Part shown: positions 1 through 10,830 of the stretch, piece by piece
How the letters are laid out: each line of letters starts with the position of its first letter
Position numbering within the stretch: position 1 is the first letter of the stretch
From: Gautieria morchelliformis
Taxonomy: Eukaryota; Basidiomycota; Agaricomycetes; Gomphales; Gomphaceae
DNA: 64,000 nucleotides
Direction: 5' to 3'
NCBI GenBank assembly: GCA_015179125.1
Contig: WHVA01000160.1
Location: 1 to 64,000, forward strand
Position numbers and translations under genes: made by a program
The notes under the pieces: generated by a model
Database searches by the model: none
What the model was told of the DNA's origin: nothing
The model's input: the letters and a program-made list of their open reading frames with translations, nothing else

Positions 1-1221
1 TCATTGGGTAGAACGAGGATCTTTCGCAAGTCTCCGATGGTGCGAAAGATATGAACCCCTTCATCGCACTGATATTATATACCTTAAGAAAGCATTACAG
101 TGGATATGGTAACATGTTCTACCCGCTCATTGCACCGGTTTCCATAGATCTTGGAAGCTAGCTGTCAAACAACAGGGATCGTAACTGATACCCAACAGTT
201 GAGACAGACGTTTACATGTGGGTACTCACCCATGCTAATCTGTATTTAAGGCGGCCACGCTTACCATCTCAGGATCGTCATATTACTTCCTCTTTATTTT
301 TTACCACTGCGTCTGGCACGCATACTATTTCGCGATAACGCCATCTAACTGTTAACTATTACTTGTCCACGCCACTCCTGCCCGACACGCCTCGATGTAT
401 TTTATCATCCCACTAACTGTTGCCTCCGCCGTCCTTGGGCTCCGCCACCAGATTCGGAACCCTTTGAACAGCGTATTGACTCGGGATTCCGGTGCTTGTC
501 CCGGTGCCCCGCCTTTTCCGTCGGGGGCACACCCCGGTGACGGCTGCGATGGAGCACCATTGTCCACCCGAAGCCCCGGAGTGTCCCGCCGAGGACAAAT
601 GAGAAAGCGACAAGACACTGCAAGCTGCCAGGTCGTCACCCTTGCTCAATATCAAACCTCGCCGTATGTGCTTGTGATTGTTAAGAAACTAAAATATCCT
701 GATAGGGAGATAGCGTGAAGGCAGGCATCGAAGCGATCGCGACGAAGGACTGGGGCGTAAGTCTCTTGTCGATGCATCCTGGTGAGATCACTTACATGTA
801 CGACAGGACTTCAATCTTGTAGTCAACCCTCCTGATGTAAGGGATCTTCGTTCAAATGCTATACATCACATTTCACGTGCTGTCGCTCTAGTTTCCGGAT
901 AGCCCACTGCATTTCTGCTGGCTGTGCCAGATCCCGAACACAGGGGCCGCAACCGGCGTACCCTCCTTGGCCTCATCCTCCTCGGCGATTTCGACAACCG
1001 CACAAGTAGACACTGCATTGCTGGCGGCGTCGGGCGTTGCGTCGTTATCTTGCATATGCTGCTCCTGGTCATTTTCTCTCCCCCGGGCCCGGCGCGCGGA
1101 CTCGTGCCGCATTTCGTGTCCCTCGTACTCACCACCCATTCTTTCCCACCCACCATCCCATCAACTTTACTAACACCCCCCTCTCCTAGTCCCTCCCCCT
1201 ACCGCCACACGCTCCCACAAC
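1..1221. other. no supported gene
   Basis: No reading frame here shows a recognisable family. Short overlapping ORFs on both strands (for example around 395-718 and 866-1156) are of low complexity and mutually shadowing. A small hairpin-like inverted repeat (CTTTCGCA ... TGCGAAAG) lies near 22-49. The stretch upstream of 1222 is pyrimidine-rich on the plus strand, as an intron 3' end would be, which fits the Sel1-type exon relic that follows. Confidence 0.5.
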
Positions 1222-1299
1222 CAACGCGCGGCATTCCTCGGCTTCGTGCCCGCGCAGTACAAGCTGGGCCACGCGTACTCGTACGCGGTCCTGCACTAG
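1222..1299 (+). pseudogene. Sel1-repeat exon relic (Skt5/Chs4-like)
   Basis: A 25-codon stretch reads QRAAFLGFVPAQYKLGHAY and continues for six more codons to a TAG at 1297-1299. The core (A-A-x-L-G-F-x-P-A-Q-Y-K-L-G-H-A-Y) is a typical Sel1-like repeat as found in fungal Skt5/Chs4 chitin synthase regulators. The family normally continues with several more repeats; here it stops at once and the next recognisable DNA is the 3' end of LINE copy A 165 bp away, so this is a fragment. The flank on the other side of the LINE (after 7862) does not continue the repeat. Family assignment rests on one repeat only. Confidence 0.4.
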
Positions 1300-1463
1300 G
1301 GTGCGTTCAAATTTGTGTTACTCTTTGCGTTCCTTTCGTCTCACTCTTTTTCGCAATGGCCCATTGCATTTCCTTTTTTTCCCTCGTTGGGTTCAGTTTG
1401 CGATGCATGGTTCATTCGAATGTTCCTTGTCACATCCAATTCGAGACGGGTCTGCTGTGGCTG

Positions 1464-1494
<31 letters not shown>

Positions 1495-1971
1495 TATCCA
1501 TTGTTATCCATTGAGACGCGTGCTCATGTAGGATATTACAAACGTTGTGACTACTGAGTGACCGTGAGTAAAGCGCTAAACATAAGCCCTAAGGCTAGGA
1601 GGTCCCAATACTGACTGACTCCCTTGGAAACTAGTTGCTATAATATAAACATGGCATAATAGGTGTGGGCATGTCCCGAAACATGTGAGAAGTTGTCCGT
1701 GATCTGTCATGGCTGTCTACAAAAGTGACCGTTGATAAAAGAATGAGAGAGGAGACGCATGTCCTGCGCATGGGCGCGGGTGGGCAGAGGGGGCGGGCGG
1801 GCTGGGCGGGCGTAGGCGTGGCGTGCGCGGTTACGGCGAGCAGGTGTGCAGCGAGCGGGTGCGTGGCAGCGAGGGCGAGCGGGTCGGGCGGGAGTCTGTG
1901 AAAGGGCATGGGAGGTTAACGTTTTGCTCAATACGTGGGTGTCTACTCGTTGTGCGCAGATGGGGCGTGGG

Positions 1972-4900
1972 TTAAGGGTTGTGCGGGGGTTTTGGAAGGG
2001 GGAGGAAGCGTTTGGTGGCGTTGACATAGTCGAGCGTGTATTCTACACATTCAGGGTCTGATAGAAGCTTGGAGAGGTTGAGTGCGTCCCGTCGTAGTAC
2101 GTTGACTACAGGCTGTCGATGACGGGCGTGCGCTACACAGGAGAGCAGAAAATGTCGGACCGTTTCTTCACACTGGTTGCAGGCGGGGCATATTGGGGTA
2201 TCGCTGGCCCCTATTTTGTACAGATGTCGGTGGAGGAGGGCGTGTCCCGTTCTGAGTTGCATGAGGATGCTGGATTGGCGTCGTGGGAGGCCGTTCGCGA
2301 TTTTGCGGTAACCGTCTGATGGGGCGTTTCGGTCGATCTTGTGGAATCTTTGATATCTGGGTGATTCTTCAAACATGCGTAGTACTGCGGTTTTGAGCTG
2401 CCTTTTGTACGTTGCCTTGAGAGCTGACTTGCTGCTCGGTAAGCGCGAGCGTAGTTTTCTGGGAAGGGATTGGGGTGAGCTGCTGTGTCCTCCCGCTGCC
2501 TCTTTAGCTAGCTCATCGGCTGTCTCATTCCCTACAATACCTTTGTGCCTGGGTACCCATCGTACCTCGAATGGAACGCCTTGATGTCGCTCCACGGTCT
2601 GCTGTATTTGGTGGAGGAAGTGGTCAAGGAGGTGTTGCCCTGGGCCGCCCTTGCGGCTGTCGAGCGCTTTGATCGCTGCCTGATTGTCGATGGCGATGGA
2701 TACTCCGTCCAGGAAGTCATATTCTCGTACCATGGTGGCAGCCAGTATCAATCCTACAACCTCCGCCTCGTATACTGTGTGCTCTGCGTCAGTTCCTAGG
2801 TAATACTGCAGCTCCTTCCTTCGAGTGCCGTTGATAAACATTACCGCGGCTGCTCCGACCCCTCCGTCGAGGCTGGAACCGTCTGCGTAAATCTTGATGG
2901 AGGACGTGTCCGTCTTGTCCTGGGAGATTGCCTCTTTCTCGCTCTCGGCTATTCTGATGCGCATGGGAGGGTTCCATGATGGGTTGTGTCGTATCGTTTG
3001 GATGGTCTCGATGGTTCCTGCTGCCAGGTTGTGGGCCCGCAGTAGCTCCTGTAGCGGAGACTGATGTCTGCTTGGCTGTTCCGAGGCAGTGCGCAGTCAT
3101 GCGTGTAGCGGGTGGGAGGGTGGTAGTGTGAGCATGCGTAGAAGGGCGTTGAATGTGTGCTTGTCTGCCACTAGCTGGATGGGAAGAAGGTCAGCATGTA
3201 TATCTAGTAGGTCAGTGGGCGTGGAGAGGAGTGCCCCCATTATGTATATGGAAGCCATTCTTTGCACTCTGGCTAGCTTCGACGCGAATCCGACTGTGCT
3301 GCGAGCTTTCTTGCCATTATTGCTGTGGCGCACCGGTGTAAACCAAACGTTGGCCGCGTATAACATCTTGGGGATAGCGATGCTGAGGTAAAGATGTCTC
3401 ATATTGCGGTAGGACATGCCCTTCGTCGGTTTAGACAGCCTTCAGAACTGTAAAACCCAGTCAGTGCCTTTGGCGACGGCGTGTGCTGCTTGTTCTCTGA
3501 ATCATAGCTCCCTGTCCAGTATAACCCCAAGTAGCTTGTGAGATTCTATTGGCGTGATTGTGACTCTGGCTAGGGAGAGCGGTCATCCTTGCAGTAGTTT
3601 CGTCTTCTTCCCTTTCTGCTTCGGGTCCCTGATTCTCTTCCTAGTAAAATCAATTAGTTGCATCTTGTCTATCTCAAACTGCAAGTTGTGGTCTTGGGAC
3701 CAGTCGTTGGCCCCCCCTCGCCTCGTCATCATCCTGACTAGCCCCACATGCGCTTGTTTGAATGTCTTGGCCGCCACTAGGAACGTCACGTCGTCAATAA
3801 ACGTGGGTGCCATCTCTCCTTTGTTCTGCTTGGCTACCTCTATCAAACCCACGTTGTAGAAGTGGTAAAGTATAACTGAGATCGGGTCCCCTTGGTCGCA
3901 CCCGTTATCTATGTCTAGCAGGTCCGACACAAAGTCGTCGAATTGGATCCTTGTTCGCCGTCCTTGTAACCTGCTTTGCACCCAGTTAGTGTATTCCTCT
4001 GGTACTCCTTTCATCCGCATATCGTAGATCAGCCTGTCCACTGCTATGCTCGGGAACGCTCCTTTGACATCTAGAAATAAAGCCGATACAACTTTTCCCT
4101 TCCTCCATTTCTCTTTAATGAAGTCCGTCGTTACGTGCAGCGCGTCGACGGTGTTCCTTCCCGCTCTTCCTCCGAAGTTGGTGGACGGTAATAGCTGAAG
4201 CTGTTCTGCGTAGTAGGACAGCGTTTCTGCCACGCAACCAGATAGGGGTTTGGCTAGAGTTTCCATCAGTGTAATAGGGCGATAGGCTTTTGCTCGCGTG
4301 TAGTCAGGTTTTCTGGGTTTGCGCAGGGCGGCAACGATGGTGGTTCTCCATTGCTGTGGGTACGTGTCGAAGTGGAAGGTGGCACGGTAGATACATCCTA
4401 AATAAGGAGTGATCAGCTCTGCGCAGTGAGTCAGCACTGCATTGGAGAGCCCCGAGGGCCCCGCAGCCTTGTATGGGCTCATTTTCCCAATGACTCTTAG
4501 TATCTGCTGGTTAGTAACTGGGGCATACTCAAATGCAGGTGTCAGAAACGATGTGTGCATCTCCTGGCTGGGTTGCACCCCTTGCGAGGGGAAGAAAGAT
4601 TTGAAGAGGAGCTTGCTTTTTTCTGCGTTGTCCGTTACTCGAGCTGTCTTGCCGTCATCGCCTGTGGTCTGGAGGGGCGGTATTCTTGTCCGCGCCCCGT
4701 CCGTGGATGGCCCTAACACTAGCCGGTTCGCTGTCCAGACACTGGCTTCATCCGCGCTCTGCAGCCAGTTGTACCAAAAATCCTGTTTAGTGGCACAGAT
4801 TAGGTCAGTGTAGTCGTTCCTTGTGTTGCGGTAGTCCTGGTGCGCTGGGTGCAGTGGCTCGCTCCAGGCGCGGTTAGCATACCTTGCGGCTCTCCGCATT

Positions 4901-5913
4901 TTGGACCTGGCTTGGCTAAGTTCTTTGGTCCACCACCTCTTGGCATATGGCGATTGCACCGTGAAGGGTACGTTCGCCTCCACCATCGTGTTGATGGCCG
5001 TGGTGAGTGCTGTTAGGCACTCCTCGATCTCGTCTGCCTCTGAGATTTCGCTGGGGTGAGGGGTCTTGCTTAGCTGTTCCGCCAGGTATTCCCTGAATCT
5101 TGGCCAATCGACCTGGCACCAGTTCCTTCTGGCTTGTTCCTCGGCTGCCGGGGTGGATACGTCGATTGTGCTGGAGATGGGGAAGTGGTCGGCGCACGGG
5201 GGCTGCAAGTTCGGGTAAGTGATGCATTCCGAGAACAGATCATACAGTGCCGAGCTGCTGAACACGTTGTCCGGCCGCGTTAGGTTTTTGGTGGTGCTTG
5301 CTCGTAGAGTCGGGAGGTCCTTCGGCAGCGCCATGAGCATGTCGTGCTGCGCCAGGAGGTCCAGTAGAATCTGTGCTCTGTCTAGGTTAGCAGTTGTGAA
5401 TAGGTGCGTGTTGCGCTCTTCGTCCCACAGCGGGTGGTGGCAGTTGAAATCCCCTATCCATAACATTTTGAGTGGGTCGATGAGCTTGGTGCCTCGCGCG
5501 TCCATCTGGATTGTGTCGTGTACGCTTCGTATGCTGTGTGAGTTCTCGCAGTCGTTGTATATGTTGAAGATCGTGATGATCCCGGTGTTGGTTTGTATTG
5601 CTGTTGCCACTACGTCTTGCGAGGGCACATCGATCTGCTGCCATGCGCTGGAGAGTAGGCGGCGGTTGATGAACATGGTCGCACGGGTCTTTTTTGGGTT
5701 GTCCCTATGCGCTGTGGGTGTGATCGTGTACCATCTGTGGTTGGCGCGTGTGTTGCCTAAAAAGTCAAAGTAAGGTTCCTGTAAAAGTATGATGTCGTAA
5801 GTATTCGGGTCCGTGGTGTTGATCAAATCCTGTTGGGCCACATCGGACTTGTTAAGATTTTGCTGCCATATCTTCAATGTCGTGAGGGTGTTGTGTTGTG
5901 GTGTATTAATCAT
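1972..5913 (-). pseudogene. LINE copy A ORF2 (endonuclease-reverse transcriptase-RNase H)
   Basis: One frame of 1,314 codons from ATG at 5913 to the stop at 1972. Visible domains in order: APE-type endonuclease (LLQEPYFD, WIGDFNCHHPLWDE, RPDNVF, ADHFPI), reverse transcriptase (YRPITLMETL, LFLDVKGAFPSI, DQGDPIS, FIDDVTFL near 3790-3801), RNase H (IYADGSSLDGG, TVYEAE, IDNQAAI, HKGIVGNETAD) and a C-terminal CPAC...HFLLSC finger. Four in-frame TGA codons disrupt it: 3585-3583, 3504-3502, 3444-3442 and 3099-3097. Three of them correspond to Arg when compared with copy B or with the local sequence pattern. There is no frameshift. The encoded length, 1,313 aa, equals that expected for copy B ORF2 after repair of its single missing base. 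Confidence 0.85.
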
Positions 5914-7705
5914 GGTGTGTGGGGGGAACGGCTGGGTTTCTATCGTTGTGGTTGGTGCCGAAGCCTAGTTCGTCAAGTGATTGTTGTCGAGTCGAGGATG
6001 CGCTCCTCGCATGGTTTCTGCATGTGATGGATCGATCCCTCGGCGCTCGTGGGGGCGGGCCCCCTCTTGGCTGGTTCCAGTAGGTGGGTTGGCGGCTGTG
6101 GGTCTGTTGTTGTGTGTTGGGTGTTGGTGTTGGATGGAAGCGAGGGTGTAGTGCTGGGGCCGGGTGGTCGTATTCCGCGCGTTGTGTCGTGTCTATCGAT
6201 TCCCAGGACTGAGGGTCTTTGCTAGCTGGAAAGATCCTCATGTTAGTTTCTGGGTACTTAAGCTGGATCCGTCTGGTGTGCTCCTTGAACTTGGGGCATT
6301 CGCGATCCCAGGACGCATGCCCTACGTCTTCGCAGTTGGTGCATCTATAGATTTTGGGGTCCGTTACTCTGCACTCCGCGGTTCTGTGTCCTGCATTCCC
6401 GCACGTTCCACAAGTGTCAATGGGCTGGGGGCAGTGTGCGGCTATGTGGGCGACCCCCAGTTTCTGGCATTTGAGGCATCATCTGGCTTCCTGAAGCATT
6501 TTCCTGGCTACTGTTCTGGTGCCGGTGATTAGAAGACTGCATTGTATTATCGTGTTCGCCACCATTCGATTGCGCAACTGTAATATCATGTGAGCCGTTG
6601 ATTGGGTTGCTGTCCGTTTTCCTGGCGGCTTGATCCATTGTGCAGCTACTATGTCGCCCTTTTCCAAGCCATTGCTGGACTCTACCTCAGTGAGTTCCAC
6701 TCGAGACTCTGGATTGAGGACAAATTCGGCGATGACCGAGTAGTTGTTGAACTTGACGACTGACGAGTTGCTGAATTTGGAGAGGAAGTTGTTGGAGGTT
6801 TGGTGGTTCTGCATCTGTTCTGCCGCTTCCTCTGAGTGGAGCTCCAGGAAGAAGATGCCACTTGGGAGCCTTTGCACCCCTATGAACTTCGGCTTTTCCT
6901 GTCCGTCATCCCATCTCATCTCTCCAACCGCTAGGTTGGCTTTGTTGAGTATGTCCGGCTCCGATAGTCTTGCTATATCATGCTCTGTGGATTCCAGCGC
7001 CTTGTCGATTAGGATTTGTCGAGCGCGGAGGTCACTTCTGGCTAAGGTGCTGGATTGGAGGCTGATGGGCCTTGTGGCACATGCTGCGAGCGTCGCTGCA
7101 TACATCGGGTACCTGGGTGGCTTGCTGGTTGTAGACGATTGCTCTGTCTCCTGCGCTGGTGCAGTCGATATCTGTGCCGTGACTGCTTCCACTATTCGCT
7201 GCACGGTTCCGTCGCTTTCTTGCCTAAGTTCTTCCACTGTTCCTGCCAGGCTGTTAGTGGAGCTTTTGATGGACATTACCGCTGTTTCTATTTGCCCTAG
7301 TATAGGGGCGAGGATGTCGTTTACCCCGTGTATTCGTTCCTTGACTGCCGTTGCTACCTCGGCGGTGGTTGTCCTGTCTGTTAGATCGACCATCAGCGTG
7401 GCTATGGCCCTGATCCCTTCTTCCGTCGTTTTCGGTATCGATGCTTGCGCTTCCGCTAGATGGAGGAGTGCCATGGCTAGGTTGTGGTACGTTATGGATT
7501 GGCGTTCTGGGAGGAGTCGTTTGTTGAGGAGGTACTGGTGGGTGGCTTCGGGTGACCGTGTTGGCTCGCTCTGGGTGCTGATTTCCTCGTTTCTGGCTGT
7601 GGCCTGTGGGCTCGACCGCAGGCTGTGACTGTGACTGTGACCATCCTGTGGGTGTGTTTCGCTGAGGCGGCGATTTTTTGGTGGTGCGACCGCTGGGGCT
7701 GGCAT
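5906..7705 (-). pseudogene. LINE copy A ORF1 (gag-like nucleic-acid-binding protein)
   Basis: A 600-codon frame that would encode the RNA-binding ORF1 protein of the retrotransposon. The C-terminal half holds three zinc knuckles in a row: CLKC...HIAAHC, then CGTCGNAGHRTAEC, then CTNCEDVGHASWDREC. A TGA at 6481-6479 interrupts the frame directly before the first knuckle; LINE copy B has Arg at the same place (RRCLKC), so a CGA-to-TGA transition explains it. No other stop occurs before TAA at 5908-5906. The stop overlaps the ORF2 start by 8 nt (ATGATTAA), suggesting coupled translation in the living ancestor. The predicted 599-aa product is a little longer than the 563 aa of copy B ORF1. Confidence 0.75.
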
Positions 7706-7862
7706 CGGTTAGGGTGATGGATGCTGATGGGTCTGGCCTGGCTTTGTCTGAGATCCTTGCTTGGGGTCGCGTGGGTTGGTCGTTCGTCAGGTTTAGAGTG
7801 TTGGATAGCGTGGGAAAGTTGGGTATGGATGTGGTTCCAGATCAAGAAGAGTCGGGTGGCTG

Positions 7863-9530
7863 GTTGATATGTGTTCCTTTGTGATACCTTCCTTGGTGAG
7901 TCTTGACGCAGGTCTCCAAGTTCCGGTATCGCCCAGCGCCACCTTTGCGTTGCGCGACGGGAAGATGTGCTGTGAACGTGTGCTACTCAGCGCGATCATA
8001 ACAGTAGAGATCAGCGACACCTTGGGTCACACTGCGGACGTGGATAACAGACTGACCATCGACACGATGCGGGTGTATTTAGAGACAAGTGTTGGGAAGT
8101 GGCTCCGGCCGGAATGGTATGCGGACAAGCTCAAGTGATGGAAGGGGGACTGGGTGTCAGTGATTCTTCGGAGCTCGGTAGCCAAGCGACGGCCGACAAG
8201 CTAAGCGGTAAGCAACGTTGTTCTGCTCCGGATGCGAGTCTGCATGGTCAGCGCGTGCTAAAGTCATGGAAGGGGGACTGGGTGTCAGTGATTCTTCGGA
8301 GCTCGGTAGCCAAGCGACGGCCAACAAGCTAAGCGGTAAGCAACGTTGTTCTGCTCCGGATGCGAGTCTGCATGGTCAGCGCGCTGAACGCTTCAAGTAA
8401 TGCAGGGTGAACGCACCACGGCTATGACATTATAGCACCATCGTAGCTCGAGTGCATTCTGGTTCATTATCTGGTGACGCCCACAGCCCTCAGGCTCAGC
8501 ATCGCTATTACTTACACTCTCTGCTCTATTCAACGCACATCCACCACCCTAGCGCATGCGCCCTAACCACGACAAATGAACCCAATGTTGCTGCTTTCTT
8601 CCATGAGTATGATCCTACGGCTTTCTCGCAGCTTGTATGTTCCTCCACCGCTGCCTTCAATTCCCTCCACCGCATGCGAGTCCCTATCAATGGGCGACGC
8701 AGAATCCGTCGCGTTGGTTCAACTAGGACGCGAGCGTGTGATGGCTTCGATTCAGGACTCCGCAGACCGTCGTGCGCGATGGACCGTCAGCCAGGAGAGG
8801 GTTGCACGTCCGGGGACCAATGTACAGTGTCCTGCCTGTGTGTGGTGCGTGTCTCGCAATGTCTGTCACGGAGGGTCAGCGCCATGAACGTTCTTCGTAA
8901 ACCATCATCACTACCCCTCACAGATCAAGGCACAGGTTCAATTCAGTTTACCGACCATTACCTAGTTCACCGATGCGTACTAACAATTACACCGCCATGT
9001 GTGATGAGTCGCAACCGAATCGAGAGTAATGCGGCACCGCGCGCTGCCGGGAGCCGAGAATAGAAACCGGGTTGGATTCAAAGATCAGAGCAAGTGCATT
9101 CTGGAAATGGGTTGATCGCTTGCCATGGGATAAAAGATTTGATATCTGCGGAAGTAATAAGAGATCATCCAGATGCTCCACATCACAGCTTTGGCTTTCA
9201 AGGTTACGGGTTTCTGCTTGATAAGCTCATCCGTGCCTTGTGGCGTGGCGAAGTGTCCTGCGCGCTTGACGTGAGTCGGGCCTAAATGGGTATCAATTTG
9301 ATCAAGGCGATCGATCACTTCGATCATGATCGTGATATAAACTTCCAGCGGGGAAGCGCTCTTCTTGGCGAAGCAGACGTGTTGGACACGTGGCGTGTGG
9401 CCAGGCACCCGGATTTGCCGCCAGACTCCCAGACACGGGGAAAAAGTACAATGGCGTGCTTTTTGGGGGCGTGAGAATGGTGTAATTGTGAGCATCGCGC
9501 AGTGCGCAGAGAAGGACCGACGCCGAGGTG
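7863..9530. other. unassigned sequence with a tandem duplication
   Basis: No gene is recognised. Open frames at 7869-8138 and 8452-9063 (plus) overlap others in different frames, and none shows a family motif. The only clear structure is the tandem duplication at 8138-8393, listed separately. The left edge is the 5' boundary of LINE copy A. Confidence 0.45.
8138..8393 (+). repeat. two-copy tandem duplication, 128-bp period
   Basis: The block starting ATGGAAGGGGGACTGGG at 8138 recurs at 8266. The copies agree over roughly 118 bp with one visible difference (GGCCGAC versus GGCCAAC) and diverge in the last few bases of each unit. High identity points to a recent duplication. No coding role is evident. 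Confidence 0.85.
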
Positions 9531-9534
9531 CTAT

Positions 9535-10830
9535 CAAGCCTGATCCGGGCGCGTTACCCCATTGCCAATAAATACCTCCGCCCGTGCCGCAATCTCCATG
9601 TCCACAACCCTCTCGCTCTCCGGTCTGGTCTTCGACCTTATATCCCCACGTGTCCAGCTCATCCACCCACTCGCTTAACGCGCCTCCCAATGCCCCCTCC
9701 TCTCCCTGCGTGTCCTGTATGAAACGGCCCCATGCTCGACCCGCATTAACCGAGAGGGGCCATCAATGAAAACAGTATCCATGCTCCATGCTCCCCTGCA
9801 CCTCCCACCCGTCCGGGTGGAGCGCAGACGTGATCGCGTCCCACCGGAACGTATCGCCGTTCGTGCAGACATAGACTGTGTTGAGCCGCCACCATCGGAA
9901 GCGGGTGCCTTTCGGCCCGCGAGTCAATGTGCATCTGCCTCAGGGCCTGGCTCGTTCGTATAATGACCCCCATCAGGATCGCTTCTCTCCATACCCCTCT
10001 CAATCGGCCACCGCAGCCCCTCCTCCCATTCTTCTCGTACACGCCTTACGTGCTGCATCACATCATCGATGGACGGCCAACAGTGGCGTCCGAATTCGGC
10101 ATGGTCGGCGGGGGTTTGTAGGCCACCAAGTGGAGGGGTGTATCTGCAGGAGAGTTAGCTAGTGGGAGAGCATTGAACGAGGCGAGAAATAAATAATGAA
10201 AATGGTAAATGGTGTGGTGAGGAAGCTCACAGGAGCCAAGAGAACGAATAGAGGAAGGCTGATATTAGAAGAAATAGACGAGAAGCCAGCCAAGGGCCTA
10301 AGAAAATGCAAACGAGAGAATAAATGGGAGATAAACTATGCAGAACATGAAAAATGGAATTTTCAGGTGGGGGAAGGGACCGGAAAGGCAGAATGGATGA
10401 GGTGATCCAATACTTCGGCAACAATTTTTTTCGGTTCTTAGGTCATCAGGAAATCAAACGGGAGGCGACGAAATAGGAGAGAGCGGCAACTGGAATGAAC
10501 GACAAGGGAGGAGGTGTAGAAAAGTAAGCAGAAGACGTGGAAGAATGACGTGCAGCGAAGACAGCGAAAAGAAAAAGCACGGGATAAGATAAAAGAAGTA
10601 GACGAGAAGTACCAGGCGCGCAGGATCACCAGGAAATGAGGACGCAAGAGTGGGGCCACAGACACAATAAACAACTAATAAAAACACAGAAAGGCAAGAA
10701 AACCCACCGATCCATCCGACCTTCTGCTTCGTTAATGCCCTGCCACCCCGCGCTGTCCCGCGCGAGGCCTGCACGGTGCTCCTCAAAGTCGCCGCGTCGA
10801 AGGTGCACCACGAGCAAGCGGGGCATGGGG
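9535..10830 (-). pseudogene. O-fucosyltransferase-like gene relic
   Basis: Four blocks of a fungal GDP-fucose O-fucosyltransferase-like family appear on the minus strand in the right order but in different frames: VVHLRRGDFEEH (about 10820-10770), WPSIDDVMQHVRRVREEWEE (about 10085-10020), TVYVCTNGD followed by a DGW motif (about 9890-9810) and VDMEIAARAEVFIGNG (about 9605-9545). The R-R-G-D-F/Y-E-x-H motif and the late A-x-x-F-I-G-N-G motif are the diagnostic ones. Stops and frame changes between blocks, and a purine-rich 0.55-kb tract (10190-10740) between the first and second, show the gene is broken. The region that should encode the N-terminus (above 10960) was not recognised. The living protein would be a type II Golgi/ER glycosyltransferase; that is inference from the family. 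Confidence 0.55.

Larger units (their letters stand above)
1464..7855 (-). mobile_element. LINE copy A (APE/RNase H non-LTR retrotransposon, Tad1/I-like), full length, inactivated
   Basis: On the minus strand the element has a 5' leader of about 150 nt (7855-7706), ORF1, ORF2, a 3' untranslated region of about 480 nt and a 28-nt A tail (T run 1464-1491 on the plus strand). ORF order and domain content match LINE copy B at 13.1 kb, and the leader is almost the same length (147 nt in B). A 7-bp direct repeat, GTGGCTG, lies immediately outside both ends (1457-1463 and 7856-7862) and is a possible target-site duplication. Both ORFs stay in one frame over their full length but carry five in-frame TGA codons in total, so the copy cannot make its proteins. 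Confidence 0.8.

Noticed and set aside
6744-7628. Plus-strand 294-codon ORF inside LINE copy A
   Set aside because: It is antisense to ORF1, whose zinc knuckles and similarity to copy B settle the coding strand.
9085-9690. Minus-strand 201-codon ORF as an independent gene
   Set aside because: Only fragments near 9545-9605, in another frame, fit a family (fucosyltransferase-like); the ORF as read has no recognisable content.
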